A stretch of DNA of 64,000 bases, taken from Fluviicola sp. XM-24bin1. Its GTDB lineage: Bacteria > Bacteroidota > Bacteroidia > Flavobacteriales_D > Crocinitomicaceae. The DNA lies in NCBI GenBank assembly GCA_003149635.1, contig QCWI01000006.1:124001-188000 (forward strand), in the 5' to 3' direction. Positions within the stretch are counted from its first letter, which is position 1; every line of letters begins with the position of its first letter. Made by a program: the position numbers and the translations under genes. Shown here in pieces: positions 1 through 7,138 of the stretch. The notes beneath the pieces are model-generated. The model saw nothing but the letters and a program-made list of their open reading frames with translations. It made no database searches and was not told the DNA's origin.

Positions 1-1
1 C

Positions 2-316
2 GACTTGGTCGATCCGGTAGGTTATTTCGATATGATCGAACTCTTGAAGAATTGCAAGATCGTTTTAACCGACAGTGGCGGATTGCAGAAAGAAGCGTAT
101 TTCTTTCAGAAACACTGCGTGACGATGCGCGACGAAACGGAATGGGTAGAATTGGTAGAAAACGGTTACAACGTGCTTGCCGGTGCTGACACTAATTTGA
201 TCCTTTCTTCCGCTCAGGAAATGATGTCGAAAACGTCTGATTTTTCCAATCAACTGTACGGCGACAGCATGGCAGGAGAGAAAATTTTGAGCGCTCTACA
301 AAACTTCAAAAAATAG
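2..316 (+). CDS. wecB: UDP-N-acetylglucosamine 2-epimerase (non-hydrolysing), C-terminal part, cut by window edge
   Basis: Only about 104 C-terminal residues are present; the reading frame is open to the left edge. The segment TDSGGLQKEAYFF followed by RDETEWVELVENG is the conserved sugar-nucleotide and UDP-binding region of the WecB/MnaA family, which interconverts UDP-GlcNAc and UDP-ManNAc in the cytoplasm for surface polysaccharide synthesis. The gene ends 6 bp before a DegT-type aminotransferase on the same strand, so both probably belong to one polysaccharide operon that continues to the left. The family is clear. Which polysaccharide is made cannot be told from the fragment. Confidence 0.9.
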   Translation, partial: DLVDPVGYFDMIELLKNCKIVLTDSGGLQKEAYFFQKHCVTMRDETEWVELVENGYNVLAGADTNLILSSAQEMMSKTSDFSNQLYGDSMAGEKILSALQNFKK

Positions 317-322
317 AATTGT

Positions 323-1537
323 ATGATCCCCTTTTCACCACCCCGAATTGATGACAAAACCATAGAGGCGGTATCCGAAGTATTGAGATCTGGCTGGATC
401 ACCACAGGCCCTAAAACGAAGCAATTCGAGAAAGAGATTTCTGCGTATTGTGGTGTAAAGTCTACCGTTGCGGTAAATTCCTGGACGATGGGGATGCAAG
501 TGCTTTTGCATTGGTGGGGAATAGGTGAGGGTGATGAGGTCATCTTGCCTGCGTACACGTATTGTGCAAGTGCCAATGTGATTGTTCATGCAGGTGCAAA
601 ACCAGTTTTGGTGGATATTAACGAAGAAGATTTCAATTTGAACGTAGATGCTGTTCACGCTGCAATTACTCCGAAAACGAAGGCAATTTTGGCTGTTGAT
701 ATTGGTGGCTTTCCCTGCGATTACAACACGTTACGAGATTTAATCAACGAACCTGAAATCAAAGGGCAATTTTCACCAAATACCGATCTCCAGAAGCAAC
801 TCGGTCGAATTTTGTTACTGTCTGATGCGGCTCATAGTTTTGGAGCAATCATGAATGGACAAAAATCTGCCGCACTAGCCGATATAGCCACCTTCTCTTT
901 TCATGCTGTGAAGAATCTTACTACAGCGGAAGGAGGAGCTTTATGCTTCAACTTGCCTGATGGATTCGATCACGATGCGATCTATCGTGAAATGTGTACT
1001 AAAATTTTGCACGGACAAAGTAAAGACGCTTTGGCAAAAACCAAGAAAGGGAATTGGCGCTATGACGTTGAAGAACCTGGTTTCAAGTGCAATATGACCG
1101 ATATTCAAGCTGCAATCGGATTAATCGAATTGGATCGTTATCAAGAAAACTTGGATCGCCGTAAAGCTATTTTCAATACTTATGATGCCGCCTTTGCTAA
1201 AGAGGATTGGGCATCTACACCAATTCATACAACGGAAAATAAGGCGTCTAGCTATCATTTATATCAAATCCGAATCAATAACGTTTCAGAAGAGCAGCGT
1301 GATGCCATTATTCAGGAAATCTTCGAACAAGATGTTTCTGTCAATGTTCATTTCCTTCCCATCCCGATGTTAACTGCGTACATGAAGCGCGGATATTCCA
1401 TTTCAGATTACCCGGAGGCATACAGAAAATATTCTCAGATGATTAGTCTGCCGGTGTACTATGATCTTTCGGATGAGCAGGTAGGTATGGTGATTGAGGC
1501 TATTAAGAATGCCGTGGTTAAAGTTTTGGGTTCTTGA
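323..1537 (+). CDS. DegT/DnrJ/EryC1/StrS-family PLP-dependent sugar aminotransferase
   Basis: The 404-residue product has the usual family length. It has the PLP-contacting stretch SDAAHSFGA (Asp168) and the Schiff-base lysine, about Lys197, in SFHAVKNLTTAEGG. The family transaminates keto-sugar nucleotides, making amino sugars for O-antigen or capsule. The N-terminal pattern (FSPPRIDDKTIEAV, GWITTGP) is typical. It follows the epimerase by 6 bp, so the two are probably co-transcribed. Its last 20 bases overlap the end of the convergent ArsR-type gene. The sugar substrate cannot be read from the sequence. Confidence 0.9.
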   Translation: MIPFSPPRIDDKTIEAVSEVLRSGWITTGPKTKQFEKEISAYCGVKSTVAVNSWTMGMQVLLHWWGIGEGDEVILPAYTYCASANVIVHAGAKPVLVDINEEDFNLNVDAVHAAITPKTKAILAVDIGGFPCDYNTLRDLINEPEIKGQFSPNTDLQKQLGRILLLSDAAHSFGAIMNGQKSAALADIATFSFHAVKNLTTAEGGALCFNLPDGFDHDAIYREMCTKILHGQSKDALAKTKKGNWRYDVEEPGFKCNMTDIQAAIGLIELDRYQENLDRRKAIFNTYDAAFAKEDWASTPIHTTENKASSYHLYQIRINNVSEEQRDAIIQEIFEQDVSVNVHFLPIPMLTAYMKRGYSISDYPEAYRKYSQMISLPVYYDLSDEQVGMVIEAIKNAVVKVLGS

Positions 1538-1886
1538 GTCCGTCAGGAATTTTGAAATGAACATCCTCAAAGTTTTGATCTTCACTAAGTCTTATCGGTT
1601 CCTCCAGGTAGTTCGCTGCCTCGGAAAGTGCAAATGGATTTATGAAATAGTAAGTTTCATTCACAATTTTGTCGTATCCAATAATTCCGGCGTCGTAAAG
1701 AATTTGAATGTGACGACTTAGAGTTGATTTAGCGATTTTTAATTCAAGCTGAATAAGCTTACATGAGATTTGATTTGTACTTAGCTTGTCAATTATTGCA
1801 AGCCTCGTTGGATGCCCAAGTGCTTTGAATAAATCCGCATTTCGATTTTGTAGTGTTGTTGATCCAACTCTTTTGATGGAAGCCAT
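1518..1886 (-). CDS. ArsR-type winged-helix transcriptional regulator
   Basis: The 122-residue product has the winged-helix core of the ArsR/SmtB group: FKALGHPTRLAIIDKL, then a recognition helix in KSTLSRHIQIL and a wing in NETYYFINP. I see only one cysteine (about residue 42) and no ELCVCDL-type metal site, so a metal sensor is unlikely. It is encoded against its neighbours, converges on the aminotransferase gene (20-bp overlap) and diverges from the sugar transferase gene. The shared upstream region carries inverted repeats that could be its operator. Function as a regulator is well supported; ligand and targets are unknown. Confidence 0.85.
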   Translation of the reverse strand: MASIKRVGSTTLQNRNADLFKALGHPTRLAIIDKLSTNQISCKLIQLELKIAKSTLSRHIQILYDAGIIGYDKIVNETYYFINPFALSEAANYLEEPIRLSEDQNFEDVHFKIPDGLKNPKL

Positions 1887-1931
1887 AGTAGTTATTTTGA
1901 TTAGGTTATACTTGAAGTTAGGAATTACAAA

Positions 1932-1979
1932 ACGAAATTCCTAGAATTCGCCAATTAGCAAGTTCGCGAAATGGCGAAC
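1932..1979. promoter_or_regulatory. Inverted repeats in the divergent intergenic region; candidate operator
   Basis: A perfect arm pair GTTCGC (1962-1967) and GCGAAC (1974-1979) is separated by 6 nt. Just to the left lies the imperfect palindrome CGAAATTC-CTA-GAATTCG (1932-1949). Both sit between the divergent ArsR-type regulator and the sugar transferase gene, where such regulators often bind. That they are operators is inference from symmetry and position. Confidence 0.35.
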
Positions 1980-2038
1980 AAGCATTTGTTCAGACGTCTT
2001 AATGCGAACTATCATTAAATAGTAACTTTACGAACCCA

Positions 2039-2629
2039 ATGAAAAGAATTTTCGACATATCTATCTCAGCCCTCGTCCTTCTAATTTTCTTTCCGTTCGG
2101 TTTCATCATATCCATCTTCATCCTCCTCACTTCAAAAGGAGGCATCTTCTATTTCCAAGAACGAATCGGACAGCACGCCAAATCATTCAAATTAATAAAG
2201 TTTCGCACTATGAAGGTCAATGCGGAGGCGTCGGGACAACTCACCGTCGGAATGCGAGATCCGCGAATCACCAGCATTGGATACTTTTTGAGAAAAACCA
2301 AATTGGACGAGTTCCCACAGTTTTTAAATGTGTTGCTCGGACAAATGAGCATTGTTGGGCCGCGTCCAGAGGTGAAAAAGTACGTGGAGATGTATTCCAC
2401 GGAGCAGAAGCGTGTCTTAGAGGTCAAGCCGGGAATCACCGATTACGCATCTATTGAATACTTTCGAGAGAATGAGATTTTGGGGAAGGCAGAAGATCCT
2501 GAAAGAGCATATATCGAAGAAATCATGCCGGCTAAAATTGAGCTCAATATGAAGTATATTGAGAACCCTGGAGTAGCTCAAGATCTTAAGATTATGTGGA
2601 AAACCTTTCTTAAAATTATTAAGCGTTAA
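2039..2629 (+). CDS. Initiating sugar-phosphate transferase (bacterial sugar transferase, PglC/WcaJ-like)
   Basis: The 196-residue product matches the minimal monotopic phosphoglycosyl transferase domain. It has one N-terminal hydrophobic segment (about residues 8-32), then KFRTM, the catalytic Asp-Glu dyad in KLDEFPQF, and the GQMSIVGPRPE signature. These enzymes transfer a sugar phosphate from a UDP-sugar to undecaprenyl phosphate on the cytoplasmic face of the inner membrane, the first step of O-antigen or capsule assembly. It is separated from the aminotransferase by the ArsR gene. Its 3' end overlaps the convergent PAP2 gene by 11 bp. Length and motifs indicate a complete gene. Confidence 0.9.
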   Translation: MKRIFDISISALVLLIFFPFGFIISIFILLTSKGGIFYFQERIGQHAKSFKLIKFRTMKVNAEASGQLTVGMRDPRITSIGYFLRKTKLDEFPQFLNVLLGQMSIVGPRPEVKKYVEMYSTEQKRVLEVKPGITDYASIEYFRENEILGKAEDPERAYIEEIMPAKIELNMKYIENPGVAQDLKIMWKTFLKIIKR

Positions 2630-3293
2630 GCTCCGATAACGGTCGCTTTGAAACAAGCACAAGGAGAATAAAGATAGCGCTGCCTAGGAGCATCCCGGCT
2701 AAGACATCTTCTAAAAAATGTTGTGAAAGGTACATTCGCGAATAACCGACCAAACCAGCAAAAAGAGCAAATACGAATTGCAAAACTTTATTTTTTCTAG
2801 CGAGGAATAGGGAAGCAAAAGCAAAAAAGGCGAAAGCAGCCGTCGTATGTCCAGAAGGGAAGGAGTGGTTTCCATGGATTTCAACTCCTTCGACGATGTA
2901 GAGTGAGTGCTCCGAGAGGTACAAACTAGGGCGCAACGCATCTTCAAAAACGAAACGCTTCAACAACTGAGCGGCTGCTCCGGATAATAGCAATGTCGCC
3001 GCTCCAAACCAAAGGGGAAGCCACTTGTACTTTGGAAACAAAATCAACGCGATAACTATGCCCGCAAGTGCAACGAAAATTCCATCACCAACGTACGTCC
3101 AGTAGGTAAAGAAGAAGTCAGCAAATGGAGAATGAGCCGCATTAATGGAAAGATGAATTGTTGTTTTATCCGAACTTAATAATGCAATGCTTGCCGCCAG
3201 TATGAGCGCGAGTACCGTGATAAAGTAGTACCGTAATTGCCATATTAAAGAAGATTTCAATTGCACGTCAATGAATGAAAAAAGCGATTGCAC
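2619..3293 (-). CDS. PAP2-family membrane phosphatase
   Basis: The 224-residue multi-pass membrane protein has all three acid phosphatase motifs: KRFVFEDALRP (KX6RP), SFPSGH (PSGH) and SRMYLSQHFLED (SRX5HX3D). Such enzymes dephosphorylate lipid pyrophosphates (undecaprenyl-PP, phosphatidyl-glycerophosphate, lipid A) on the outer face of the inner membrane. It is last in a minus-strand operon after the methyltransferase and the ZIP transporter, and its start overlaps the ZIP gene by 26 bp, suggesting translational coupling. Being next to the polysaccharide locus is compatible with undecaprenyl-PP recycling, but the substrate is not shown by sequence. Confidence 0.9.
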   Translation of the reverse strand: MQSLFSFIDVQLKSSLIWQLRYYFITVLALILAASIALLSSDKTTIHLSINAAHSPFADFFFTYWTYVGDGIFVALAGIVIALILFPKYKWLPLWFGAATLLLSGAAAQLLKRFVFEDALRPSLYLSEHSLYIVEGVEIHGNHSFPSGHTTAAFAFFAFASLFLARKNKVLQFVFALFAGLVGYSRMYLSQHFLEDVLAGMLLGSAIFILLVLVSKRPLSELNA

Positions 3294-4002
3294 ATCCGAT
3301 AAAGATAGCGATCAATTTGACGAAATTGAATTTATGATTTTCACTGGTTTCGAAGATGATGGTCGTTGAGATGTGCAAGAGCATCCCTACTACGATCGCC
3401 AGTAGAATGTTGAAATCGAAGCCTTCAACTGCATGGCCAGAGAATAGTCCGATAAATAAACCAATCGGTGTAGTTAGCGCAAAGAAGGTAAGGTAGATCC
3501 AAGATTTAGCTGTTCCTACTTTGGCACGGGTTAGCAAAGTCATAAGGGCAATCGCTACAGGCAAACGGTGAAATAAGATCCCTAAAAACAAGGTATGATC
3601 TTCACCGTGATGGTGCGCAGTTGCGGTTTCCAAGCCCGCCAGTTGCGTTCCAATGGGAATTCCTTCGATAATTGCGTGAACAGAAAGGGCGATTAGGAGC
3701 GCGATAGGAAGTTTAGCGCCCTCGTGCTTGTGCGTGTGTCCGTGCTCAATCCCACCAGAGAAGAATTCGAGAAACAATTGAACAAGGAATCCAACAAGAA
3801 TGAAAATCCCAATTTGGAGTTCACTATGCTCGTACAATTCAGGAATGAAATGAATGAAAGCAATGGATAATAGGAAGCCACCGCTAAACGCCAGAAGAAT
3901 CTTAATGAGCTGTGTATTTTGCTCCTGACGTAAGCGTAAAACCAGTCCCCCTCCTAGAAGTACAGAACCGATGAGTCCCAATAAAATGATTCCTAATTCC
4001 AT
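3268..4002 (-). CDS. ZIP-family divalent metal transporter
   Basis: The 244-residue protein has about eight hydrophobic segments. A histidine-rich cytoplasmic loop (HGHTHKHEG, about residue 90) is followed by the metal-site helices HAIIEGIPIG and GILFHRLPVA, the conserved ZIP binuclear centre. The family moves Zn2+, Fe2+ or related ions into the cytoplasm. It overlaps the upstream methyltransferase by 1 nt (TAATG) and the downstream PAP2 gene by 26 bp, so the three form one operon. Specificity cannot be read from the sequence. Confidence 0.9.
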   Translation of the reverse strand: MELGIILLGLIGSVLLGGGLVLRLRQEQNTQLIKILLAFSGGFLLSIAFIHFIPELYEHSELQIGIFILVGFLVQLFLEFFSGGIEHGHTHKHEGAKLPIALLIALSVHAIIEGIPIGTQLAGLETATAHHHGEDHTLFLGILFHRLPVAIALMTLLTRAKVGTAKSWIYLTFFALTTPIGLFIGLFSGHAVEGFDFNILLAIVVGMLLHISTTIIFETSENHKFNFVKLIAIFIGCAIAFFIH

Positions 4003-4736
4003 TAATGTTTCTTAGCGATCAGAATAAGTCGATCTGATTCCATCTTATCAAACGGATGCAAATCGAAGTCGCCAAAAGTACGAAGAATTTCAAAGCCATT
4101 CTCCGTCAAAAGGGATTGGAAATCCTCCTTTTTAAAGGCCTGAACGCGTTCCGTATAATGAAAAGATTGTCCCTTGTCTTCGAATCGAATCTCTTTTAGA
4201 ATATGCGTCCCGTTGTATTCTTTCGTAATATGAAAATCGATGCCCTCCTTCGATTTTACCAACTTTTCAGGAAGCGTTCGAATTACTTTATCGGCATTCA
4301 TGAAGTCGATTATAAACAATCCATTCGTTCGTAGCATACTGTGAACGGAACGAATTACTTTCTCATTTTCTTCGTTGTGATCGAAATATCCGAAACTGGT
4401 AAAAATGTTGAAAACGGCATCAAACGAACGATTTGGAATCACTTCTCGCATATCATGAACAATGAATTCCAATCCATCATCCGAGCACGCACGCGCCGCT
4501 TCAATACTGTTCTCCGACAAATCCGCGCCGGTCACTTTATATCCTAATGAATGCAGGGTTCGGGAATGTCTTCCTTTGCCACAAGCGAGATCAAGAACTT
4601 CCGCACCTTTCGGAAGTTGCAGGTCACGACAAAGGTTCCCAACAAATGCTTGCGCTTCGCTGAGATCTCGGTTTTTGTACAAAAGATGGTAATAATCCGT
4701 GTCAAACCACGAGGCAAACCAGGCTTTTTCATCCAT
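4002..4736 (-). CDS. Class I SAM-dependent methyltransferase
   Basis: A 244-residue protein results if the start is the ATG at 4736, giving MDEKAWF. A longer frame to 4766 would overlap the promoter element at 4741-4748 and is less likely. Motif I is VLDLACGKGRHS (residues 47-58), followed by GADLSENSIEAAR and FDAVFNIFTSFGYF, a Rossmann methyltransferase with the usual SAM contacts. The substrate is unknown; this subgroup acts on small molecules or is uncharacterised. It is the first gene of the methyltransferase-ZIP-PAP2 operon. The -7 element lies only 4 nt before the ATG, so the mRNA may be leaderless. Confidence 0.88.
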   Translation of the reverse strand: MDEKAWFASWFDTDYYHLLYKNRDLSEAQAFVGNLCRDLQLPKGAEVLDLACGKGRHSRTLHSLGYKVTGADLSENSIEAARACSDDGLEFIVHDMREVIPNRSFDAVFNIFTSFGYFDHNEENEKVIRSVHSMLRTNGLFIIDFMNADKVIRTLPEKLVKSKEGIDFHITKEYNGTHILKEIRFEDKGQSFHYTERVQAFKKEDFQSLLTENGFEILRTFGDFDLHPFDKMESDRLILIAKKH

Positions 4737-4740
4737 AATA

Positions 4741-4748
4741 CAAAAGTA
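4741..4748 (-). promoter_or_regulatory. Bacteroidota -7 element for the methyltransferase operon
   Basis: Read on the minus strand this is TACTTTTG, matching TAnnTTTG. It ends 4 nt before the ATG at 4736, predicting a transcript starting at or next to the start codon. No convincing TTTG -33 element is seen. Confidence 0.5.
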
Positions 4749-4767
4749 CATTAACTTTTGATTCACA

Positions 4768-4798
4768 TTTGATTTGTAGGGGCTATTGTTTATATTTG
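4768..4798 (+). promoter_or_regulatory. Bacteroidota promoter for the SiaB/SiaC-type genes
   Basis: TTTG at 4768-4771 and TATATTTG at 4791-4798 are spaced by 19 nt, matching the Bacteroidota -33/-7 consensus. The element ends 14 nt before the ATG of the downstream gene. Confidence 0.65.
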
Positions 4799-4812
4799 AG
4801 CGACGATTAATT

Positions 4813-5364
4813 ATGGCTATTTCTGACGTTTACGACTTCTACAGACGGATGGAAGATGATCATATCATCCTCTCATTCAAAGGTGCGTTTACAGAAGATT
4901 TACTGACTTCCATTCTTCACATCGTTGAAGGCAAAATGGAAGACTTGCAGGTGGATACCAAAAAAAAGAAACGCGTTTTTAACGTTTTGGTAGAGTCTTT
5001 TCAAAATCTGTATCATCATATTGAAGAGATGGCGCCAGATAGAGGCGATTCTGAAAAAGACAACTCCGCCATGATTATTGTCAAATACGAAAACCATCGT
5101 TTCACCATAATCACCGGAAATTTTGTAAATAGCAATCGTATTCCGGAATTAAGGCATAAGCTCGACACCGTGAATGCCCTGAATGATGAAGCGCTAAGAG
5201 AATTATACAGATCAAAACTAGAAAATGGAGGCAGAACAGAAAAAGGAACTGCGGGATTGGGTCTGATCGACATTGCTCGTAAATCCAAAAACAAACTGGA
5301 TTACGAAATCATCGATGTGACCGAATCAATTGGTTTCTTCTGTTTGAGTGTCTTAATTGATTAA
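4813..5364 (+). CDS. SiaB-family protein kinase (DUF6272)
   Basis: The product is 183 residues from ATG 4813; the in-frame start at 4786 would lie upstream of the promoter element and is rejected. The sequence runs through ESFQNLYHHIEE (about residue 65), then NGGRTEKGTAGLGLIDIARK near the C-terminus, an ATP-binding GHKL-like fold with a G-rich lid as in SiaB. In Pseudomonas aeruginosa, SiaB phosphorylates SiaC to control a c-di-GMP pathway. Here the next gene, 10 bp downstream, encodes the SiaC-type partner, so a kinase-substrate pair is well supported by context. No SiaA phosphatase or SiaD diguanylate cyclase is encoded nearby. Confidence 0.8.
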   Translation: MAISDVYDFYRRMEDDHIILSFKGAFTEDLLTSILHIVEGKMEDLQVDTKKKKRVFNVLVESFQNLYHHIEEMAPDRGDSEKDNSAMIIVKYENHRFTIITGNFVNSNRIPELRHKLDTVNALNDEALRELYRSKLENGGRTEKGTAGLGLIDIARKSKNKLDYEIIDVTESIGFFCLSVLID

Positions 5365-5374
5365 AAAAGTGAAC

Positions 5375-5758
5375 ATGGACAATTTAATTATTGAAGGTAC
5401 ACCGAAAACACCGACGGTAGAATTTGATGCGGCAGCAGGAAAGATTGTTTTGAAGGGAAGATCAATCCCAGAGAACTCTATCGAATTCTACAAACCGATG
5501 CAGGATTGGTTGGCTCAGTATGGATCAACGCCAGCAACTCAAACTGTTGTTGATATTCGATTAGAGTATTTCAATACCTCTTCATCAAAGTGCATCTTGG
5601 ATTTCTTCAAAAAGCTTGAGACAATCAAGGATAGTGGAAATCAAGTGACCGTTAATTGGTACTTTGAAACCGATGACGAGGACATGCAAGAAGCTGGTGA
5701 AGATTACGAAGCAATTGTTGGTCTTCCGTTTACCATCATCGAAGTAGACGAAATTTAA
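5375..5758 (+). CDS. SiaC-family regulatory phosphoprotein (DUF1987)
   Basis: The product is 127 residues from ATG 5375; a TTG at 5357 inside the previous gene is less likely. The family core is visible as VDIRLEYFNTSSSK followed by ILDFFKKLE. Thr68 in NTSSS falls at the same position as the phosphorylated threonine reported for P. aeruginosa SiaC, the target of SiaB. Unphosphorylated SiaC binds and activates a diguanylate cyclase in that system. The partner here is unknown because no GGDEF gene is in the window. It is in an operon with the SiaB-type kinase and is followed 2 bp later by coaE. Confidence 0.82.
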   Translation: MDNLIIEGTPKTPTVEFDAAAGKIVLKGRSIPENSIEFYKPMQDWLAQYGSTPATQTVVDIRLEYFNTSSSKCILDFFKKLETIKDSGNQVTVNWYFETDDEDMQEAGEDYEAIVGLPFTIIEVDEI

Positions 5759-5760
5759 TC

Positions 5761-6345
5761 ATGCTGAAAGTTGGGATTACCGGGGGCATTGGATCCGGTA
5801 AATCGATGGTCGGGAAAATCCTAGAGTCCATGGGGTGTCCGGTGTTCTATTCCGACGATCAAGCCAAGCTTTTATCAGATACGGATCCAAACATCCGAAA
5901 GGATCTGACTCAACTATTTGGGCCAGAAGTTTACACAGAAACTGGCCTCAACCGACCTTTTCTCGCTGAAAAAATATTTGGAAACGAGGTGCTTCGGCAG
6001 CAAGTAAACCAAATCATTCATCCTAGAGTCCGCCAGGCTTTTAACGATTTCGCAGCCAATCAAGATTCCCCTTACGTTTTTAATGAAGCGGCCATTCTAA
6101 TTGAAACGGGGGCACATGAAAGCTTCGATTCCATGGTACTGGTAACAGCTCCTGAAGATATTCGAATAGAGCGCATTCAAGCCAGAGATAGCGCCGATGT
6201 TGCGTCCATTAAGCAACGTATGGGCAAACAATGGACAGATGATCAAAAACGTCCCTACGCCGATTATGAAATCATCAACGACGGCAAAAACCCTTTACTA
6301 AAACAAGTCGAAAAGCTGATCTTTAATTTACAATCGAAAGCGTGA
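5761..6345 (+). CDS. coaE: Dephospho-CoA kinase
   Basis: The 194-residue protein has the P-loop GGIGSGKS (residues 8-15), then SDDQAK, HPRVRQAF and NEAAILIETG, all typical of CoaE. It carries out the last step of coenzyme A synthesis, ATP-dependent phosphorylation of the 3'-hydroxyl of dephospho-CoA, in the cytoplasm. Its length is normal. It starts 2 bp after the SiaC-type gene and is likely transcribed with it, although no functional link is known. About 60 nt of A/T-rich sequence with AACCTTC repeats separates its stop from the convergent membrane protein gene. Confidence 0.96.
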   Translation: MLKVGITGGIGSGKSMVGKILESMGCPVFYSDDQAKLLSDTDPNIRKDLTQLFGPEVYTETGLNRPFLAEKIFGNEVLRQQVNQIIHPRVRQAFNDFAANQDSPYVFNEAAILIETGAHESFDSMVLVTAPEDIRIERIQARDSADVASIKQRMGKQWTDDQKRPYADYEIINDGKNPLLKQVEKLIFNLQSKA

Positions 6346-6406
6346 TTAGTGAAAGGCAGAAGTGAATTAGTTTCAGCTTATAACCTTCAACCTTCAACTC
6401 ACTCTG

Positions 6407-7069
6407 TCATTTCACTTCTTCCCAAGGATCGTAATGGTCATTATCGCGATCGTTGTCAATCTTATTGAAAGGATCTTCTGGAGCGCGCCCACCATTCAAA
6501 ATGAAGTTGATACCATTGATCATCTTGAAGAACAAATTCAGCAAGAAGAAGAATCCCACGATCTTGAAAATAAACCCGAAGAAAACGGTATCTTCAATAT
6601 CTACGATGCTCTCGTAAAACCATACAGAGATCGGGTTTTCAGCGTATTGCGGTGCGAAATTGAGCAATGTAAATACGGTTAAAGCCAGAACGATTACGGC
6701 TATTTCTGCTCGAAGATTGAACAATGTCAATTGCTTTGGTAAGGCACGAGTAGCGTTCGTGAATACCTGAAAAATGCGATTTCTGTTCTGATTGTTTTGA
6801 AATTTTCCAACGAAGTATGTAAGAAGAATGATGCCGGCTAAAACCAACTGATTCAAGTAGTTCATCTTCGAAGCACCTCCATCGATGCAGAACAAGAATA
6901 CTACGTCAGCGAGGAATACATATTTGATTCCGCGCAATAAATACACTTCGCCTACCGTGCGCTGACGGCCAGACGTTAGCAATCGAAATCCAATTTCGAT
7001 CAATCCCCATAGAAATCCGTAGATGGCGAAAACAACCCCCAAACGGAATACAAAGTTGAATAATTCCAC
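6407..7069 (-). CDS. Unrecognised integral membrane protein
   Basis: The 220-residue protein is predicted to start at GTG 7069 and is not assigned to a family I know with confidence. It has about five hydrophobic segments, at residues 5-29, 48-62, 74-90, 122-140 and 162-186. The C-terminus is strongly acidic (DNDRDNDHYDPWEE). It stands alone on the minus strand between convergent coaE and the divergent S46 peptidase gene. Aromatic-rich helices and no motif of known transporters make a function call impossible. Confidence 0.7.
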   Translation of the reverse strand: MELFNFVFRLGVVFAIYGFLWGLIEIGFRLLTSGRQRTVGEVYLLRGIKYVFLADVVFLFCIDGGASKMNYLNQLVLAGIILLTYFVGKFQNNQNRNRIFQVFTNATRALPKQLTLFNLRAEIAVIVLALTVFTLLNFAPQYAENPISVWFYESIVDIEDTVFFGFIFKIVGFFFLLNLFFKMINGINFILNGGRAPEDPFNKIDNDRDNDHYDPWEEVK

Positions 7070-7138
7070 GGGTGTAAAGATAGTTAATAGAGCGGCAATC
7101 GCTATCTTTAACGCCTCTCAAAAAAGTAAATCTTTAAG

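Noticed and set aside
6346-6406. AACCTTC-rich gap after coaE considered as a small RNA or repeat element
   Set aside because: The repetition is short and imperfect, no promoter or terminator frames it, and similar A/T-rich text occurs at 55440-55620. Not enough to call a feature.
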